A stretch of 41,333 nt of DNA from Pseudomonas gingeri (GCF_013386165.1 NZ_JACAOS010000022.1:1-41333), one strand, 5' to 3'. Positions 1 to 7,980 are shown, numbered from the stretch's first letter. Notes: generated by a model not told the origin, from the letters alone. Made by a program: numbers and translations.

Positions 1-1
1 G

Positions 2-292
2 GGTTCGAGTACCTTCAACAGCTTCTGGAAGATCACCGTGCCGCTGTCGAAGAACGGCATCATCGCAGGTGCAATGCTGGTGTTTATCCCGGTGGTGGGT
101 GAGTTCGTGATCCCCGAGCTGCTCGGCGGTCCGGAAACCCTGATGATCGGTAAAGTGCTGTGGCAGGAATTCTTCAACAACCGTGACTGGCCGGTGGCGT
201 CCGCCCTTGCCGTGGTGATGCTGGCGATCCTGATCGTGCCGATCATTCTGTTCAACCGTAGTCAGGCCAAGGAAATGGAGGGCAAAGAATGA
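2..292 (+). CDS. potH: Polyamine ABC transporter permease, PotH/SpuG type (3' end only)
   Basis: This is the C-terminal part of an inner-membrane permease of a putrescine/spermidine ABC importer; the 5' end lies outside the window and the reading frame is open from base 2. The visible 96 residues contain the end of the binding-protein-dependent transport domain: a WKITVPL segment (after the EAA loop), then hydrophobic segments around GAMLVFIPVVGEFVIPELLGG and a last membrane helix ending in a charged tail (QAKEMEGKE). The GEFVIPELLGG stretch is characteristic of PotH/PotB-type permeases. Its stop codon overlaps the start of the next permease by 4 bp (ATGA), so the two are coupled and should form the heterodimeric membrane channel. 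P. aeruginosa has the equivalent spuG-spuH pair. Substrate (putrescine versus spermidine) cannot be read from this fragment. Confidence 0.88.
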   Translation, partial: GSSTFNSFWKITVPLSKNGIIAGAMLVFIPVVGEFVIPELLGGPETLMIGKVLWQEFFNNRDWPVASALAVVMLAILIVPIILFNRSQAKEMEGKE

Positions 293-1179
293 AGCGCTTC
301 AGTTTTTCGAGCCTGATGCTGGTAGTGGGCTTGTTGTTTATCTACCTGCCGATGCTGATCCTGGTGATCTACTCGTTCAACGCCTCCAAGCTGGTGACGG
401 TGTGGGGCGGCTGGTCGGTGAAGTGGTATGTGGGGTTGTTGGATAACACCCAACTGATGGGCTCGGTGGCCCGCTCCCTGGAAATCGCCTGCTACACCGC
501 AGTGGCCGCAGTGGCGCTGGGGACTTTGGCGGCATTCGTCCTGACCCGGGTTACCCGCTTCAAGGGCCGCACGCTGTTCGGTGGTTTGGTGACGGCGCCG
601 TTGGTGATGCCGGAAGTGATTACCGGTCTGTCGCTGTTGCTGCTGTTCGTGGCCATGGCGCAGATGATCGGTTGGCCCCAGGAACGTGGCATCGTCACCA
701 TCTGGATCGCCCACACGACCTTCTGTGCGGCCTATGTCGCGGTGGTGGTGTCGGCGCGTCTGCGGGAGCTGGACCTGTCCATCGAAGAGGCGGCCATGGA
801 CCTGGGCGCCAAGCCTTGGAAGGTGTTCTTTCTGATCACTATCCCGATGATCGCGCCGTCGTTGGCGGCGGGGGGGATGATGTCCTTCGCGCTGTCGCTG
901 GATGACCTGGTGTTGGCCAGCTTCGTGTCGGGGCCGGGTTCGACAACCTTGCCGATGGAAGTGTTCTCGGCGGTGCGTTTGGGCGTGAAGCCGGAGATCA
1001 ACGCGGTGGCGAGCCTGATTCTGTTGGCGGTGTCGATTGTGACCTTCCTGGTCTGGTACTTCAGCCGTCAGGCCGAAGAGCGTCGCAAGAAAGCCATCCA
1101 GTTGGCCATCGAAGAAAGCGCGGCGGACTCCTGGAAGCAGCCGGATGTGCGTCGGGCCCAGGTGGCAGAGACCGCGTAG
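289..1179 (+). CDS. potI: Polyamine ABC transporter permease PotI/SpuH
   Basis: This is the second inner-membrane permease of the putrescine/polyamine importer, 296 residues, the usual length for PotI. It starts with a membrane anchor (LMLVVGLLFIYLPMLILVIY), has about six hydrophobic segments, and carries the EAA-type coupling loop at about residues 166-195 (EEAAMDLGAKPWKVFFLITIP), which contacts the ATPase. The segment SLDDLVLASFVSGPGSTTLPMEVFS is typical of PotC/PotI permeases. It overlaps the upstream permease by 4 bp. It appears to be the last gene of the transporter operon, because a REP-type palindrome and a convergent gene follow. The function is assigned by family; the exact polyamine is inferred. 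Confidence 0.93.
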   Translation: MKRFSFSSLMLVVGLLFIYLPMLILVIYSFNASKLVTVWGGWSVKWYVGLLDNTQLMGSVARSLEIACYTAVAAVALGTLAAFVLTRVTRFKGRTLFGGLVTAPLVMPEVITGLSLLLLFVAMAQMIGWPQERGIVTIWIAHTTFCAAYVAVVVSARLRELDLSIEEAAMDLGAKPWKVFFLITIPMIAPSLAAGGMMSFALSLDDLVLASFVSGPGSTTLPMEVFSAVRLGVKPEINAVASLILLAVSIVTFLVWYFSRQAEERRKKAIQLAIEESAADSWKQPDVRRAQVAETA

Positions 1180-1232
1180 GCCCTGCTCCTGCAATATTGT
1201 GTCGTGCACAAGTGCAGTGAACGACGCAGTAC

Positions 1233-1316
1233 TGTAGGAGCTGGCTTGCCGGCGATGAGGCCCTTGGGTTTGGCGCTGTTCTTACTGACGCCATCGCCAG
1301 CAAGCCGGCTCCTACA
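1233..1316. repeat. REP-type inverted repeat pair (REPIN-like), class 1
   Basis: Two copies of a short motif face each other: TGTAGGAGCTGGCTTGCC at the left and its near reverse complement, GCAAGCCGGCTCCTACA, at the right, separated by about 45 bases. Each arm is itself partly palindromic (GGCTTGCCGGC). This is the usual form of Pseudomonas REP doublets. It sits between the convergent potI and HD-domain genes, a typical extragenic 3' position, and could act as a transcript-end hairpin. Confidence 0.85.
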
Positions 1317-1339
1317 AGGTTTGTGGCGTCCTTGGAGAT

Positions 1340-1981
1340 TTACTCGGCCCAAGGCGAATGCCGGATCACATCAACGAAATTCATCGGCTTGAACGTCGCG
1401 TCCTTGTCCTTCAGCACATCGGTCTTCACGTTGCCGAATGTGGTCAGCGGCCGATGGCGCAGGCCCTCGGCAAACGCGCAGATGATGCACTCCTTGAAGC
1501 CTTCCCCCCGTGGATGCGCATGCACCACCGCTTCGCGCTGGGCGCTTGGGAACGCTGCGTAATCCATCCCCAGCACATCCATTTCCACCCCGGCCGTGAC
1601 CAGCGCCACCGTCGGCCGCAGATGCTGCGGTACGCCCGGCGTGGTGTGCAGGGCAATCGACAACCAGACCTGCTCGATATCGTCATCCGACAGCCCGTAA
1701 GGCTTCATGAACACCTTGGCCGCATTGGCGCCGTCGACTTCGAAACGTTCGTCATCGCTGCGATGGCCTTCCACCAGTCCGAGGTCATGGAACATCGCGC
1801 CGACGTACAACAGCTCCGGATCGTAGGCCAGTTGCTTGCGCTCCCCACTCAGGGCGCCGAACAGGAAGACCCGCCGCGAGTGGTGGTAGAGCAGATCGCT
1901 TTCCACGTCGCGGATGTATTCGGTGGTGGCTTTGGCCAGGGCGCTGTCGGGGATCTTGATGCCAGCAATGTTGTTGCTCAT
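1340..1981 (-). CDS. HD-domain metal-dependent hydrolase (cyanamide hydratase-like)
   Basis: A 213-residue HD-superfamily protein. The metal-binding residues are visible in order: HH at 33-34, the HD pair at 65-66 (GAMFHDLGL), and His112 in SIALHTTPG. The HSRRVFLFGAL pattern before the HD pair is shared with the fungal cyanamide hydratase/Ddi2-like branch rather than with nucleotide phosphohydrolases, but the substrate is unknown. The start at 1981 is preceded by AAGGA at good spacing; upstream in-frame codons have no such signal. The gene is divergent from a GlxA-family regulator 204 bp away, so that regulator is a plausible controller. It is convergent with potI. Likely a cytoplasmic enzyme on a small nitrogenous compound, which is inference only. 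Confidence 0.82.
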   Translation of the reverse strand: MSNNIAGIKIPDSALAKATTEYIRDVESDLLYHHSRRVFLFGALSGERKQLAYDPELLYVGAMFHDLGLVEGHRSDDERFEVDGANAAKVFMKPYGLSDDDIEQVWLSIALHTTPGVPQHLRPTVALVTAGVEMDVLGMDYAAFPSAQREAVVHAHPRGEGFKECIICAFAEGLRHRPLTTFGNVKTDVLKDKDATFKPMNFVDVIRHSPWAE

Positions 1982-2148
1982 GTCGAGATTTCCTTGGGGG
2001 GAGCGCCCGGTTGGCGCTGATGGGTTCAGTGTGGCGCCAGGGCGTGATGGCAACAATCGACACAAGGTGGCGAATCCGGCCATTCGGGGTGGGTTCCACG
2101 CCAGTGCGTGTGCGCGATAGAAGTGGCTGTCGCATCGCCTGGAGGCTT

Positions 2149-2163
2149 GCGTTACCGTAACGC
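2149..2163. promoter_or_regulatory. Candidate operator: 15-bp inverted repeat in divergent promoter region
   Basis: GCGTTAC-C-GTAACGC is a perfect 7-bp inverted repeat around one central base. It lies 23 bases upstream of the GlxA-type regulator start, in the only intergenic space shared by that gene and the divergent HD-domain gene. Such a placement suits autoregulation or control by another factor. No clear sigma70 boxes were assigned, so the role is inferred from symmetry and position. Confidence 0.4.
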
Positions 2164-2185
2164 TGACTTGCATTGAGGCCCGCCC

Positions 2186-3151
2186 ATGACCCGAACCCTT
2201 GCCGTGGTGGTGTTTCCCGGTGTCCAGTCCCTGGACGTCACCGGGCCCCTGGACGTCTTCGCCGAAGCCAACAGCTTCCTGCCCCCCGAGGCGCAATACC
2301 GGCTGGAAGTGATCGGTGTCGAGCACGGCTGGCTGGCCTGTTCCAACGGTCTGGCGATCCAGGCACATCGGCATTTCAGCGAGGCCGTGGAGCCTTATGA
2401 CCTGCTGTTGTGCGCCGGCGGGCCGAGTTTGCCGGGGCTGGATTTTGGTGAGGCCTTTCATACCTGGTTGCGTGGGGCCAGTGCTCGCGCCGAGCGCTTC
2501 GGTTCGATCTGCAACGGCGCCTTCATGCTGGCCCGGGCCGGATTGCTCGACGGGCGTACGGTGACCACCCACTGGAGTGATGCGTCGGCGCTGGCGGCGT
2601 TGTGCCCGGCGGCGCGGGTCGAGGCCGATCGTTTGTATGTCCAGGACGACCGGCTGTTCACTTCGGCGGGGGTGACGGCGGGGATCGACTTGTCGTTGTA
2701 CCTGCTGTCGCGGGATCACGGTGCGCAGGTGGCGCTGAAGGTCGCCAAGCGGCTGGTGGTGTTCACCCAGCGATCGGGCGGGCAGTCGCAGTTCAGTCCG
2801 TACCTGGCGCCCTATGCCGAGGACTCGTCACCGGTGGCCCAGGCGCAGCAGTATGTGCTGGAGCACCTGACCGGGGATTTGAGCATTGCTGAGTTGGCGC
2901 GGGCGGCGAATATGAGTGCGCGAAATTTCTCCAGGGTATTTGCCCGGGAGACCCAGGTGACCCCGGCGGAGTTTGTCGAGCGGGCGCGGGTGGATGCGGC
3001 GCGGGTGATGCTGGAAAGCGGCGGGGCGCCGTTGAAGACCGTGGCCTATGAATGCGGTTTTCGTGATGCACACCATATGCGTAGCGTGTTTCAGCGGCGG
3101 TTGGGTGTGACGCCGCAGCAGTTCAGGCGGCATTTTGCGGGGTTGCTTTGA
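2186..3151 (+). CDS. GlxA-family transcriptional regulator (DJ-1/PfpI domain plus AraC HTH)
   Basis: A 321-residue regulator with two parts. Residues about 1-190 form a DJ-1/PfpI (class I glutamine amidotransferase-like) sensor, with the nucleophile-elbow Cys at position 109 in GSICNGAF and the conserved GLLDGRTVTTHW block after it. Residues about 215-320 form an AraC-type double helix-turn-helix (SIAELARAANMSARNFSRVF and the second motif VAYECGFRDAHHMRSVFQRR). This architecture is that of GlxA/CdhR/ArgR-type activators, which in pseudomonads usually control catabolism of amino or quaternary-ammonium compounds. The effector is not predictable here. A GAGG ribosome-binding site precedes the ATG. 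The divergent HD-domain hydrolase is the most obvious target. Confidence 0.92.
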   Translation: MTRTLAVVVFPGVQSLDVTGPLDVFAEANSFLPPEAQYRLEVIGVEHGWLACSNGLAIQAHRHFSEAVEPYDLLLCAGGPSLPGLDFGEAFHTWLRGASARAERFGSICNGAFMLARAGLLDGRTVTTHWSDASALAALCPAARVEADRLYVQDDRLFTSAGVTAGIDLSLYLLSRDHGAQVALKVAKRLVVFTQRSGGQSQFSPYLAPYAEDSSPVAQAQQYVLEHLTGDLSIAELARAANMSARNFSRVFARETQVTPAEFVERARVDAARVMLESGGAPLKTVAYECGFRDAHHMRSVFQRRLGVTPQQFRRHFAGLL

Positions 3152-3199
3152 GTCAGAGGGTGTCTGGGAAGACGCCTTCGCGGGCAAGCCCTAATGCTA

Positions 3200-3300
3200 T
3201 GTAGGAGCGAGCTTGCTCGCGATGGACCTGAGAGCGCCGCATTCGTCCAGCAAACGCTGCGTCATCGTTAACGTCCATCGCGAGCAAGCTCGCTCCTACA
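3200..3300. repeat. REP-type inverted repeat pair, class 1
   Basis: TGTAGGAGCGAGCTTGCTCGCG and its exact reverse complement at the right end (CGCGAGCAAGCTCGCTCCTA) frame about 55 bases. It is longer and more symmetric than the copy at 1233-1316, and uses GAGCTTGCTC rather than GGCTTGCC as its core. It lies between two convergent genes. A degenerate fragment of a second REP class, with a GGGCTGC-TTC-GCAGCCC hairpin (3303-3319), follows directly. Confidence 0.85.
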
Positions 3301-3302
3301 AG

Positions 3303-3319
3303 GGGCTGCTTCGCAGCCC
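3303..3319. repeat. Short hairpin, remnant of class 2 REP
   Basis: A perfect 7-bp stem, GGGCTGC/GCAGCCC, with a TTC loop. The same CTGCTTCGCAGCC string occurs inside the class 2 repeat near 28.8 kb, so this is best read as a decayed relative. It lies just after the CMD gene's stop and could also help end transcription, but no T-run follows on either strand. Confidence 0.45.
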
Positions 3320-3362
3320 AGCGCGGCGGTGCGGCGTTCCGACAAGGCCGCTCACCACAACC

Positions 3363-3704
3363 TCAGGATTTCAGCGTGTCGTACGCCTCCAGCGCATGCA
3401 GCGAGTAGATATAGGCTGCACCGGCGTTCAGCGAAATCGCCGTGGCCAGGGCTGCGGCCACTTCTTCGCGGGTCGCACCGGCCTTGATCGCGGCATCGGT
3501 ATGGGCACCGATACAACCGTCACAGCGGGTGGAAATCGCCACGGCGATGGAAATCAGCTCGCGGGTCTTGGCGTCCAGCACATTGTTTTCCGCCGCCGCC
3601 TCGCCCAGCTTCATGTACGCCTGGACCATCTTCGGATTGGATTTGCCCAAGGCACCAAAGGCATTCTTGATGGTTGGCAGCAGTTCGGGCCAATTGAGAA
3701 ACAT
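3363..3704 (-). CDS. Carboxymuconolactone decarboxylase (AhpD-like) family protein
   Basis: A 113-residue all-helical CMD-family protein. The AhpD-type redox signature CDGCIGAH is visible, with Cys61, Cys64 and His68, so it is likely a small alkyl-hydroperoxidase-like or redox-relay protein rather than a true gamma-carboxymuconolactone decarboxylase. The flanking LISIAVAISTR and AGATREEVAAALATAISLNAG blocks are standard for the family, and the length is normal for a single-domain member. The start at 3704 follows an AGGAGTT-type site (complement of 3711-3718). It is divergent, with a 114-bp gap, from a cupin-AraC regulator, a pairing that suggests the regulator controls it. The electron donor and physiological substrate are unknown. 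Confidence 0.9.
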   Translation of the reverse strand: MFLNWPELLPTIKNAFGALGKSNPKMVQAYMKLGEAAAENNVLDAKTRELISIAVAISTRCDGCIGAHTDAAIKAGATREEVAAALATAISLNAGAAYIYSLHALEAYDTLKS

Positions 3705-3818
3705 AGTGGTAACTCCTGAAAGGGTAAGGGTAAAGTGGCTTGGCAACGAGCTCAGTCTCCTCTGTCCGGTGTCGTCACTCTTGTTCGATTCACTCAAGGT
3801 TTTGTCCGAAACGCGCAA

Positions 3819-4727
3819 ATGAATTCGATCGATAAACTCATCACCCTCGCCGGGGTCCGCGGCTGCCTCGACCTGCGCTGCCAGTTGCAGGGCGACTGGG
3901 CCATGGATCACGGGCAGGAAAGCGTCGGGGTCGCGCCTTATCATCTGGTGCTGTCCGGCGACTGCCTGGCCGAATTGCCGGACGGCCGTTCGTTGCGCCT
4001 GCACGCCGGCGATATCCTGGTGCTGCCCGGTGGCGGCAGTCATCTGTTGCGCAGCCCGGGGCAAGCGGTAGCGCCGGCGGCGATGCGGATCAGCCGTGGC
4101 GGTTTGCTGCCGGTGCATCGGCTGGGTGGCGAACAGGTGGACCTGGACATTCTCTGTGGGCGCTTTCACTACCAGCGCGAGTCGATGTTGTTTGCCGCGT
4201 TGCCGGAGTACCTGGTGATTTCCAGCCAGGCGTTGCAAGCCAACGGTCAGCTGGCGGCGCTGGTGAGCCTGTTGCGGGTGGAGGCTGATGGCGATCAGAC
4301 CGGGGCGCGGTTCCTGGTCGATGCGCTGTCGTCGGCGTTGTTCACGCTGATCCTGCGGGCCTATCTGCAACAGCAGGCGCCGGCCAGCGGGACCCTGGCG
4401 TTACTGGCCGACAAGCGCCTGAGCCGGGCCTGGCAGGCGATGCTCGACGAGCCGGCCCACGAGTGGACCATCGAGGCCCTGGCGGCGTTGGCGAATATGT
4501 CGCGGGCGACCTTCATGCGCACGTTCGCCGCGGTGGCCGGAGAGTCGCCCTGGGTGTTGCTGACGCGGGTGCGGATGGAGTTGGCGTACGGCTTGCTGAG
4601 CCATTCGCACCTGGGCTTGAGCGATATCGCCGTCCAGGTCGGCTATCAATCCCAGGCGGCATTCAGCAAGAAGTTCAAGGAGATCTACGGCGAGGCGCCA
4701 GGACGGCTTCGCCGGGCGGGAGGCTAG
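3819..4727 (+). CDS. AraC-family regulator with N-terminal cupin sensor
   Basis: A 302-residue transcription factor. The N-terminal half is a cupin_6-type sensor: the block HLVLSGDCLAELPDGRSLRL followed by AGDILVLPGGGSHLLR is the AraC cupin_6 signature. The C-terminal half (about 200-300) holds two AraC helix-turn-helix motifs (TIEALAALANMSRATFMRTF and LGLSDIAVQVGYQSQAAFSKKF). The start is taken at ATG 3819 (MNSIDKL), because this matches the family's N-terminus; the in-frame GTG at 3735 would add 28 unlikely residues. No strong Shine-Dalgarno site is seen. Members of this family are often found beside CMD/AhpD or short-chain dehydrogenase genes that they control, which matches the divergent neighbour here. 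Confidence 0.88.
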   Translation: MNSIDKLITLAGVRGCLDLRCQLQGDWAMDHGQESVGVAPYHLVLSGDCLAELPDGRSLRLHAGDILVLPGGGSHLLRSPGQAVAPAAMRISRGGLLPVHRLGGEQVDLDILCGRFHYQRESMLFAALPEYLVISSQALQANGQLAALVSLLRVEADGDQTGARFLVDALSSALFTLILRAYLQQQAPASGTLALLADKRLSRAWQAMLDEPAHEWTIEALAALANMSRATFMRTFAAVAGESPWVLLTRVRMELAYGLLSHSHLGLSDIAVQVGYQSQAAFSKKFKEIYGEAPGRLRRAGG

Positions 4728-4735
4728 AGCGCATT

Positions 4736-4762
4736 TGTAGGAGCCGGCTTGCCGGCGATGGC
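4736..4762. repeat. Single REP element, class 1
   Basis: One unpaired copy of the motif TGTAGGAGCCGGCTTGCCGG, followed by CGATGGC. No matching inverted partner is found within the next 100 bases. It lies between the convergent AraC and acylase genes. Confidence 0.7.
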
Positions 4763-4821
4763 GGCCGGTAAGGCGATGCAAGGCTCACGGGCAGTCGGCT
4801 GCCACAATGACCGCAGTGGTT

Positions 4822-7188
4822 TTATCGGCCCGGTAGCAGCTTCAGCACACTGCGGGTATTGGCTGACACCTCCACTTCATCCAGGCGCACCTGATCATAC
4901 CCGCCCTCGATATAGGTCTCGGCCTGGTCGTCGTAATACTTGTCGAACAACACCCCGCTTTGCCCCACCGGGTTGATGGTCAGGCTGTGCTCCGGGTCGG
5001 CGAAGTCGATGATCCGGCGGGTCGAAGGCCCGTTGCTCACCGCCCAGGGCGCCGGGCCGATTTTCGCCGACAGGTTGTTCGGCACTTCGTGGCTGCCCGG
5101 TGCATCGAACGGCCCGACATTGAACAAGCGGTCCAGCGGCTTCTGCTGGCCCAGCGGATGCTCATGGGTCAGGGTATGGGCCTTGCCCCAGACCCAACTG
5201 GCCGGGTCGTCGCCATAGAGTCCCTTGAGGTGGGCGATGCTCGCCTGCCAGGCGGTCTTGACCGTCTCGGCACGGCCCTTGCCCCACCACGGGGAGCGCT
5301 CATCGGCGGCCAGGCGCGGCAGGGCGCCGTCGACCACGCGGGTGCTCAGCAGCGCCTTGAAATAGTCGTCGCCGAGCTTGTCGTGCATTGCGGTATAGGT
5401 CAGGTCATAGAGGAACTGGTTGAACAAGGTGGCCGTGGTGGAACTCATCGGGTAATCACCTTTCCACTGCGCCAGCTGTTCCACCAGCTTCAGCTCCGCC
5501 GGGTCTTTCACCACCTCACGCAGCACCGGTAACAGCGGCTTGAGCAGGCGCGGGCCGTAGTCGGTGGTGGTGCCCAGCTGCAACTTCTGGGTGTTTTCCA
5601 GGCTCCAGCGCACGCTGCTGTCGCTCAGTTGCCGGTTCAACTGCTGGCCGCGATCGGCCAGGTTGTAGAAACCGGGAATCTCCATCCCGGTGGGCGATAC
5701 CGGCTGGGCGTTGGCCGAGACGATATAACCGCGCGCCGGGTTTTCTTCCTGGGGATTGGCGCTGAACGGGTAGTAGCCGTCCTTGTCGGCATCGCCGGTG
5801 CTGCCATCGAGGATAAAGCCCGGGTTGATCCCGGCCGGACGCTTGGGTAGCAGCGCCGCCGCCCACCAGCCGATATCGCCCTTGGCATTGGCCCAGACCA
5901 CATTGAGCCCCGGCGCCTGGATCTTCGACGCGGCCGCGCGGGCCTTGCCCAGGGTGTCGGCACGGTTGAGCTCGTAGAAAGCGTCGAGGATCGGGTCCGG
6001 GGTCTCGAGAAAGGCCCACCACATGGCGATGGGCTTGGCTCCGCCAATGGTGCCCAGGGCATCGTTGACAATCGGGCCGTGGGGCGAGCGGCGCAGGGTG
6101 ACGGTGACCGGTGCCTGGCCCTTGACGGCGATCTGCTGCTGGGTGCTGGTCATCTCGACCCATTGGCCGTGGTACCAGACCTGATTGGGGTTGTCCGGGT
6201 TGGTCTTCTCGGCGATCAGGTCGAGGTCGTCGTTCTGGAACATGGTCAGGCTCCAGCCGAACGCCTGGTTGTTGCCCAGGAAGGCGAAGGGCACCAGCGC
6301 CTGGTGATAGCCGTACAGCTCGAAGTTCGGCGCCGAGAGATGCGCCTCGTACCAGACCGAAGGCGTCGAGAAATGGATATGCGGATCACCCGCCAGCAGC
6401 GGCTTGCCACTCTTGGTCCGGTTGCCGGAAACCACCCACGCGTTGCTGCCTTCGAACTGCGGCAGGCCGGCGTGTTCCAGGGCCTGGTCGTTCAGTCGGG
6501 CGAGGGCACCGAGGCTCTTCCAGTCGGCATCGGCCAGCGGCGTCGGGGTGCCGAACGCGCCCTGGGGGCGCCATTGCAGGTCGAAGACCTTCAAGTAGTC
6601 GGCGCCGAGTTTGTCGCGCACATAGGTCAGCAGCGGCTCGGTGCGAAAGGCGGCGGCGAAGCTGTAGGCCAGGTAGCCTGCGATGCTGATGGTGTCTTCG
6701 GCGGTGAACGGCCGCTTGTCGATGCCCAGGAGGTCGAACTCCACGGGTTTGACGTGCGTCGCCTGATACTGGTTGATACCGTCCAGGTAGGCTTGCAGGG
6801 CCTTCCAGCTGGGGGACTGCTTGTCGAGCTGGGCGACGTATTGGTCGGCCCGTTCGCGGATGCGCAGGCCACGGAACATCTTGTCGGTGTCCACCAGCTT
6901 GGGCCCGAGCACCTCGGCCAGTTCTCCACGGGCCAGGCGGCGCATGATTTCCATCTGGAACAGTCGGTCCTGGGCCTGCACGTAACCCAGGGCGCGATAG
7001 AGGTCGGTGTCGTTTTCGGCGCGGATATGCGGCACGCCACGGTCGTCGTAACGCACCGTGACCGGCCCTTGCAGGTTTTGCAGCGTGACCTGGCCCTGAC
7101 GCATCGGCTGTTTGCTCTGGACGTACCACAGGCCGCCCCCGGCAATGGCGGCGATCAGGACGGCGAGAACGGTCAGGCTACGTTTCAT
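4822..7188 (-). CDS. hacB: Penicillin-acylase-family Ntn hydrolase, probable acyl-homoserine lactone acylase HacB
   Basis: A 788-residue precursor of the Ntn-hydrolase penicillin acylase family. Residues 1-24 are an N-terminal hydrophobic export/anchor segment (LTVLAVLIAAIAGGGLWYV). The alpha chain follows, and the catalytic N-terminal Ser of the beta chain is Ser248 in FEGSNAWVVSG, where Gly247-Ser248 autocleavage is expected. Further beta-chain motifs include PLLAGDPHIHFSTPSVWYE and the Asn in EVPNNLSA. In P. aeruginosa a quorum-quenching acylase of this size (HacB, PA0305) lies just after the spuG-spuH permease genes; the same neighbourhood here supports orthology, though several genes intervene. 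QuiP is the main alternative. The ATG at 7188 has an AAGGA site. Predicted role: periplasmic hydrolysis of long-chain N-acyl-homoserine lactones; the substrate range is inferred. Confidence 0.82.
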   Translation of the reverse strand: MKRSLTVLAVLIAAIAGGGLWYVQSKQPMRQGQVTLQNLQGPVTVRYDDRGVPHIRAENDTDLYRALGYVQAQDRLFQMEIMRRLARGELAEVLGPKLVDTDKMFRGLRIRERADQYVAQLDKQSPSWKALQAYLDGINQYQATHVKPVEFDLLGIDKRPFTAEDTISIAGYLAYSFAAAFRTEPLLTYVRDKLGADYLKVFDLQWRPQGAFGTPTPLADADWKSLGALARLNDQALEHAGLPQFEGSNAWVVSGNRTKSGKPLLAGDPHIHFSTPSVWYEAHLSAPNFELYGYHQALVPFAFLGNNQAFGWSLTMFQNDDLDLIAEKTNPDNPNQVWYHGQWVEMTSTQQQIAVKGQAPVTVTLRRSPHGPIVNDALGTIGGAKPIAMWWAFLETPDPILDAFYELNRADTLGKARAAASKIQAPGLNVVWANAKGDIGWWAAALLPKRPAGINPGFILDGSTGDADKDGYYPFSANPQEENPARGYIVSANAQPVSPTGMEIPGFYNLADRGQQLNRQLSDSSVRWSLENTQKLQLGTTTDYGPRLLKPLLPVLREVVKDPAELKLVEQLAQWKGDYPMSSTTATLFNQFLYDLTYTAMHDKLGDDYFKALLSTRVVDGALPRLAADERSPWWGKGRAETVKTAWQASIAHLKGLYGDDPASWVWGKAHTLTHEHPLGQQKPLDRLFNVGPFDAPGSHEVPNNLSAKIGPAPWAVSNGPSTRRIIDFADPEHSLTINPVGQSGVLFDKYYDDQAETYIEGGYDQVRLDEVEVSANTRSVLKLLPGR

Positions 7189-7294
7189 GCATGAATCCTT
7201 GTGGCTACCGGGACTGGTTCGGGAAGGTTTAGCACAGGAGAGTGTGGGGATGCATCGGCCGGGCGGGCGATTACTGTAAAAAGTCCGGTTCGCC

Positions 7295-7870
7295 CTACGG
7301 GGCCGGCTGCCATGGGCAGTAACAGCCCACCGCCATGTTGTGGGTGGCATTCACCGCCCGGCCTTCGCTCAGCGCCTGCAGGATCGGTTCGATAAAGCTG
7401 TTGCTGGAATTGCAGGTGGCGCCCTGGCTGTAGGGGCCGAAATACGCCAGCTTGCCGGCGCGGTCCCAGATCGCCACCGCCGGGCTGACCGTCAGGTGTT
7501 CGGCCCCCGGCAAGCCGGGCAGCGCCTTGATCGCACTCAAGGTGCTCGGCAACTGGCCGTGGGTCGCGGATTTCTGCACCGAGTAGAACTGCACCCCCAG
7601 CGGCGCGAAATGCTCGACCAATTCCGCCAGGTGCTGCTGGTTGCCGACATTGCAGGGGCAGCTCGGGTCCCAGAAGTGCACCAGGCGGATCGACCCCGGT
7701 CCGGCCAGCTCCGCCGGCAGGCTCAGGCTGTCGCCGGTGAAGAGTGCGGTCTGCTCGCTGAAGGCGCGGATATAGCGGCCCTGGAACCAGGCATAGGCGA
7801 ACCACAGCCCTGTCGCGCAAACCACGGCGAGCAGGCCGGCAAGTAATCTCTTGTGACGCATCAGGGGCAT
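7295..7870 (-). CDS. Thioredoxin-fold protein of the DUF6436 type
   Basis: About 191 residues. One N-terminal membrane anchor (LLAGLLAVVCATGLWFAYAWF) is followed by a periplasmic thioredoxin-like domain. The redox-site region reads HFWDPSCPCNVGNQQHL, with a C-P-C arrangement in place of the usual CxxC; another Cys-rich tail, AVGCYCPW, ends the protein. The later segment VSPAVAIWDRAGKLAYFGPYS matches the cis-Pro and strand region of the thioredoxin fold. The start at 7870 has a GAGGA site about 10 bases upstream; ATG 7906 is an in-frame alternative. It lies 106 bp upstream of, and on the same strand as, the acylase. The function is unknown; disulfide or metal handling in the periplasm is plausible. 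Confidence 0.78.
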   Translation of the reverse strand: MPLMRHKRLLAGLLAVVCATGLWFAYAWFQGRYIRAFSEQTALFTGDSLSLPAELAGPGSIRLVHFWDPSCPCNVGNQQHLAELVEHFAPLGVQFYSVQKSATHGQLPSTLSAIKALPGLPGAEHLTVSPAVAIWDRAGKLAYFGPYSQGATCNSSNSFIEPILQALSEGRAVNATHNMAVGCYCPWQPAP

Positions 7871-7980
7871 GACGATTCGGTCCTCGAAGGTCGCGTAGCT
7901 TGCCATGCCCGCCCTGACAGATGAATATCGCAGGTCTGTAAAACGCCTTTGGCGTTGCCGCACCTTTACCTGGAAAGCCT

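Noticed and set aside
1982..2719. N-terminal extension of the HD-domain gene to 459 residues
   Set aside because: The extension would run antisense through the GlxA-type regulator, and the internal ATG 1981 has a good ribosome site and gives the natural N-terminus.
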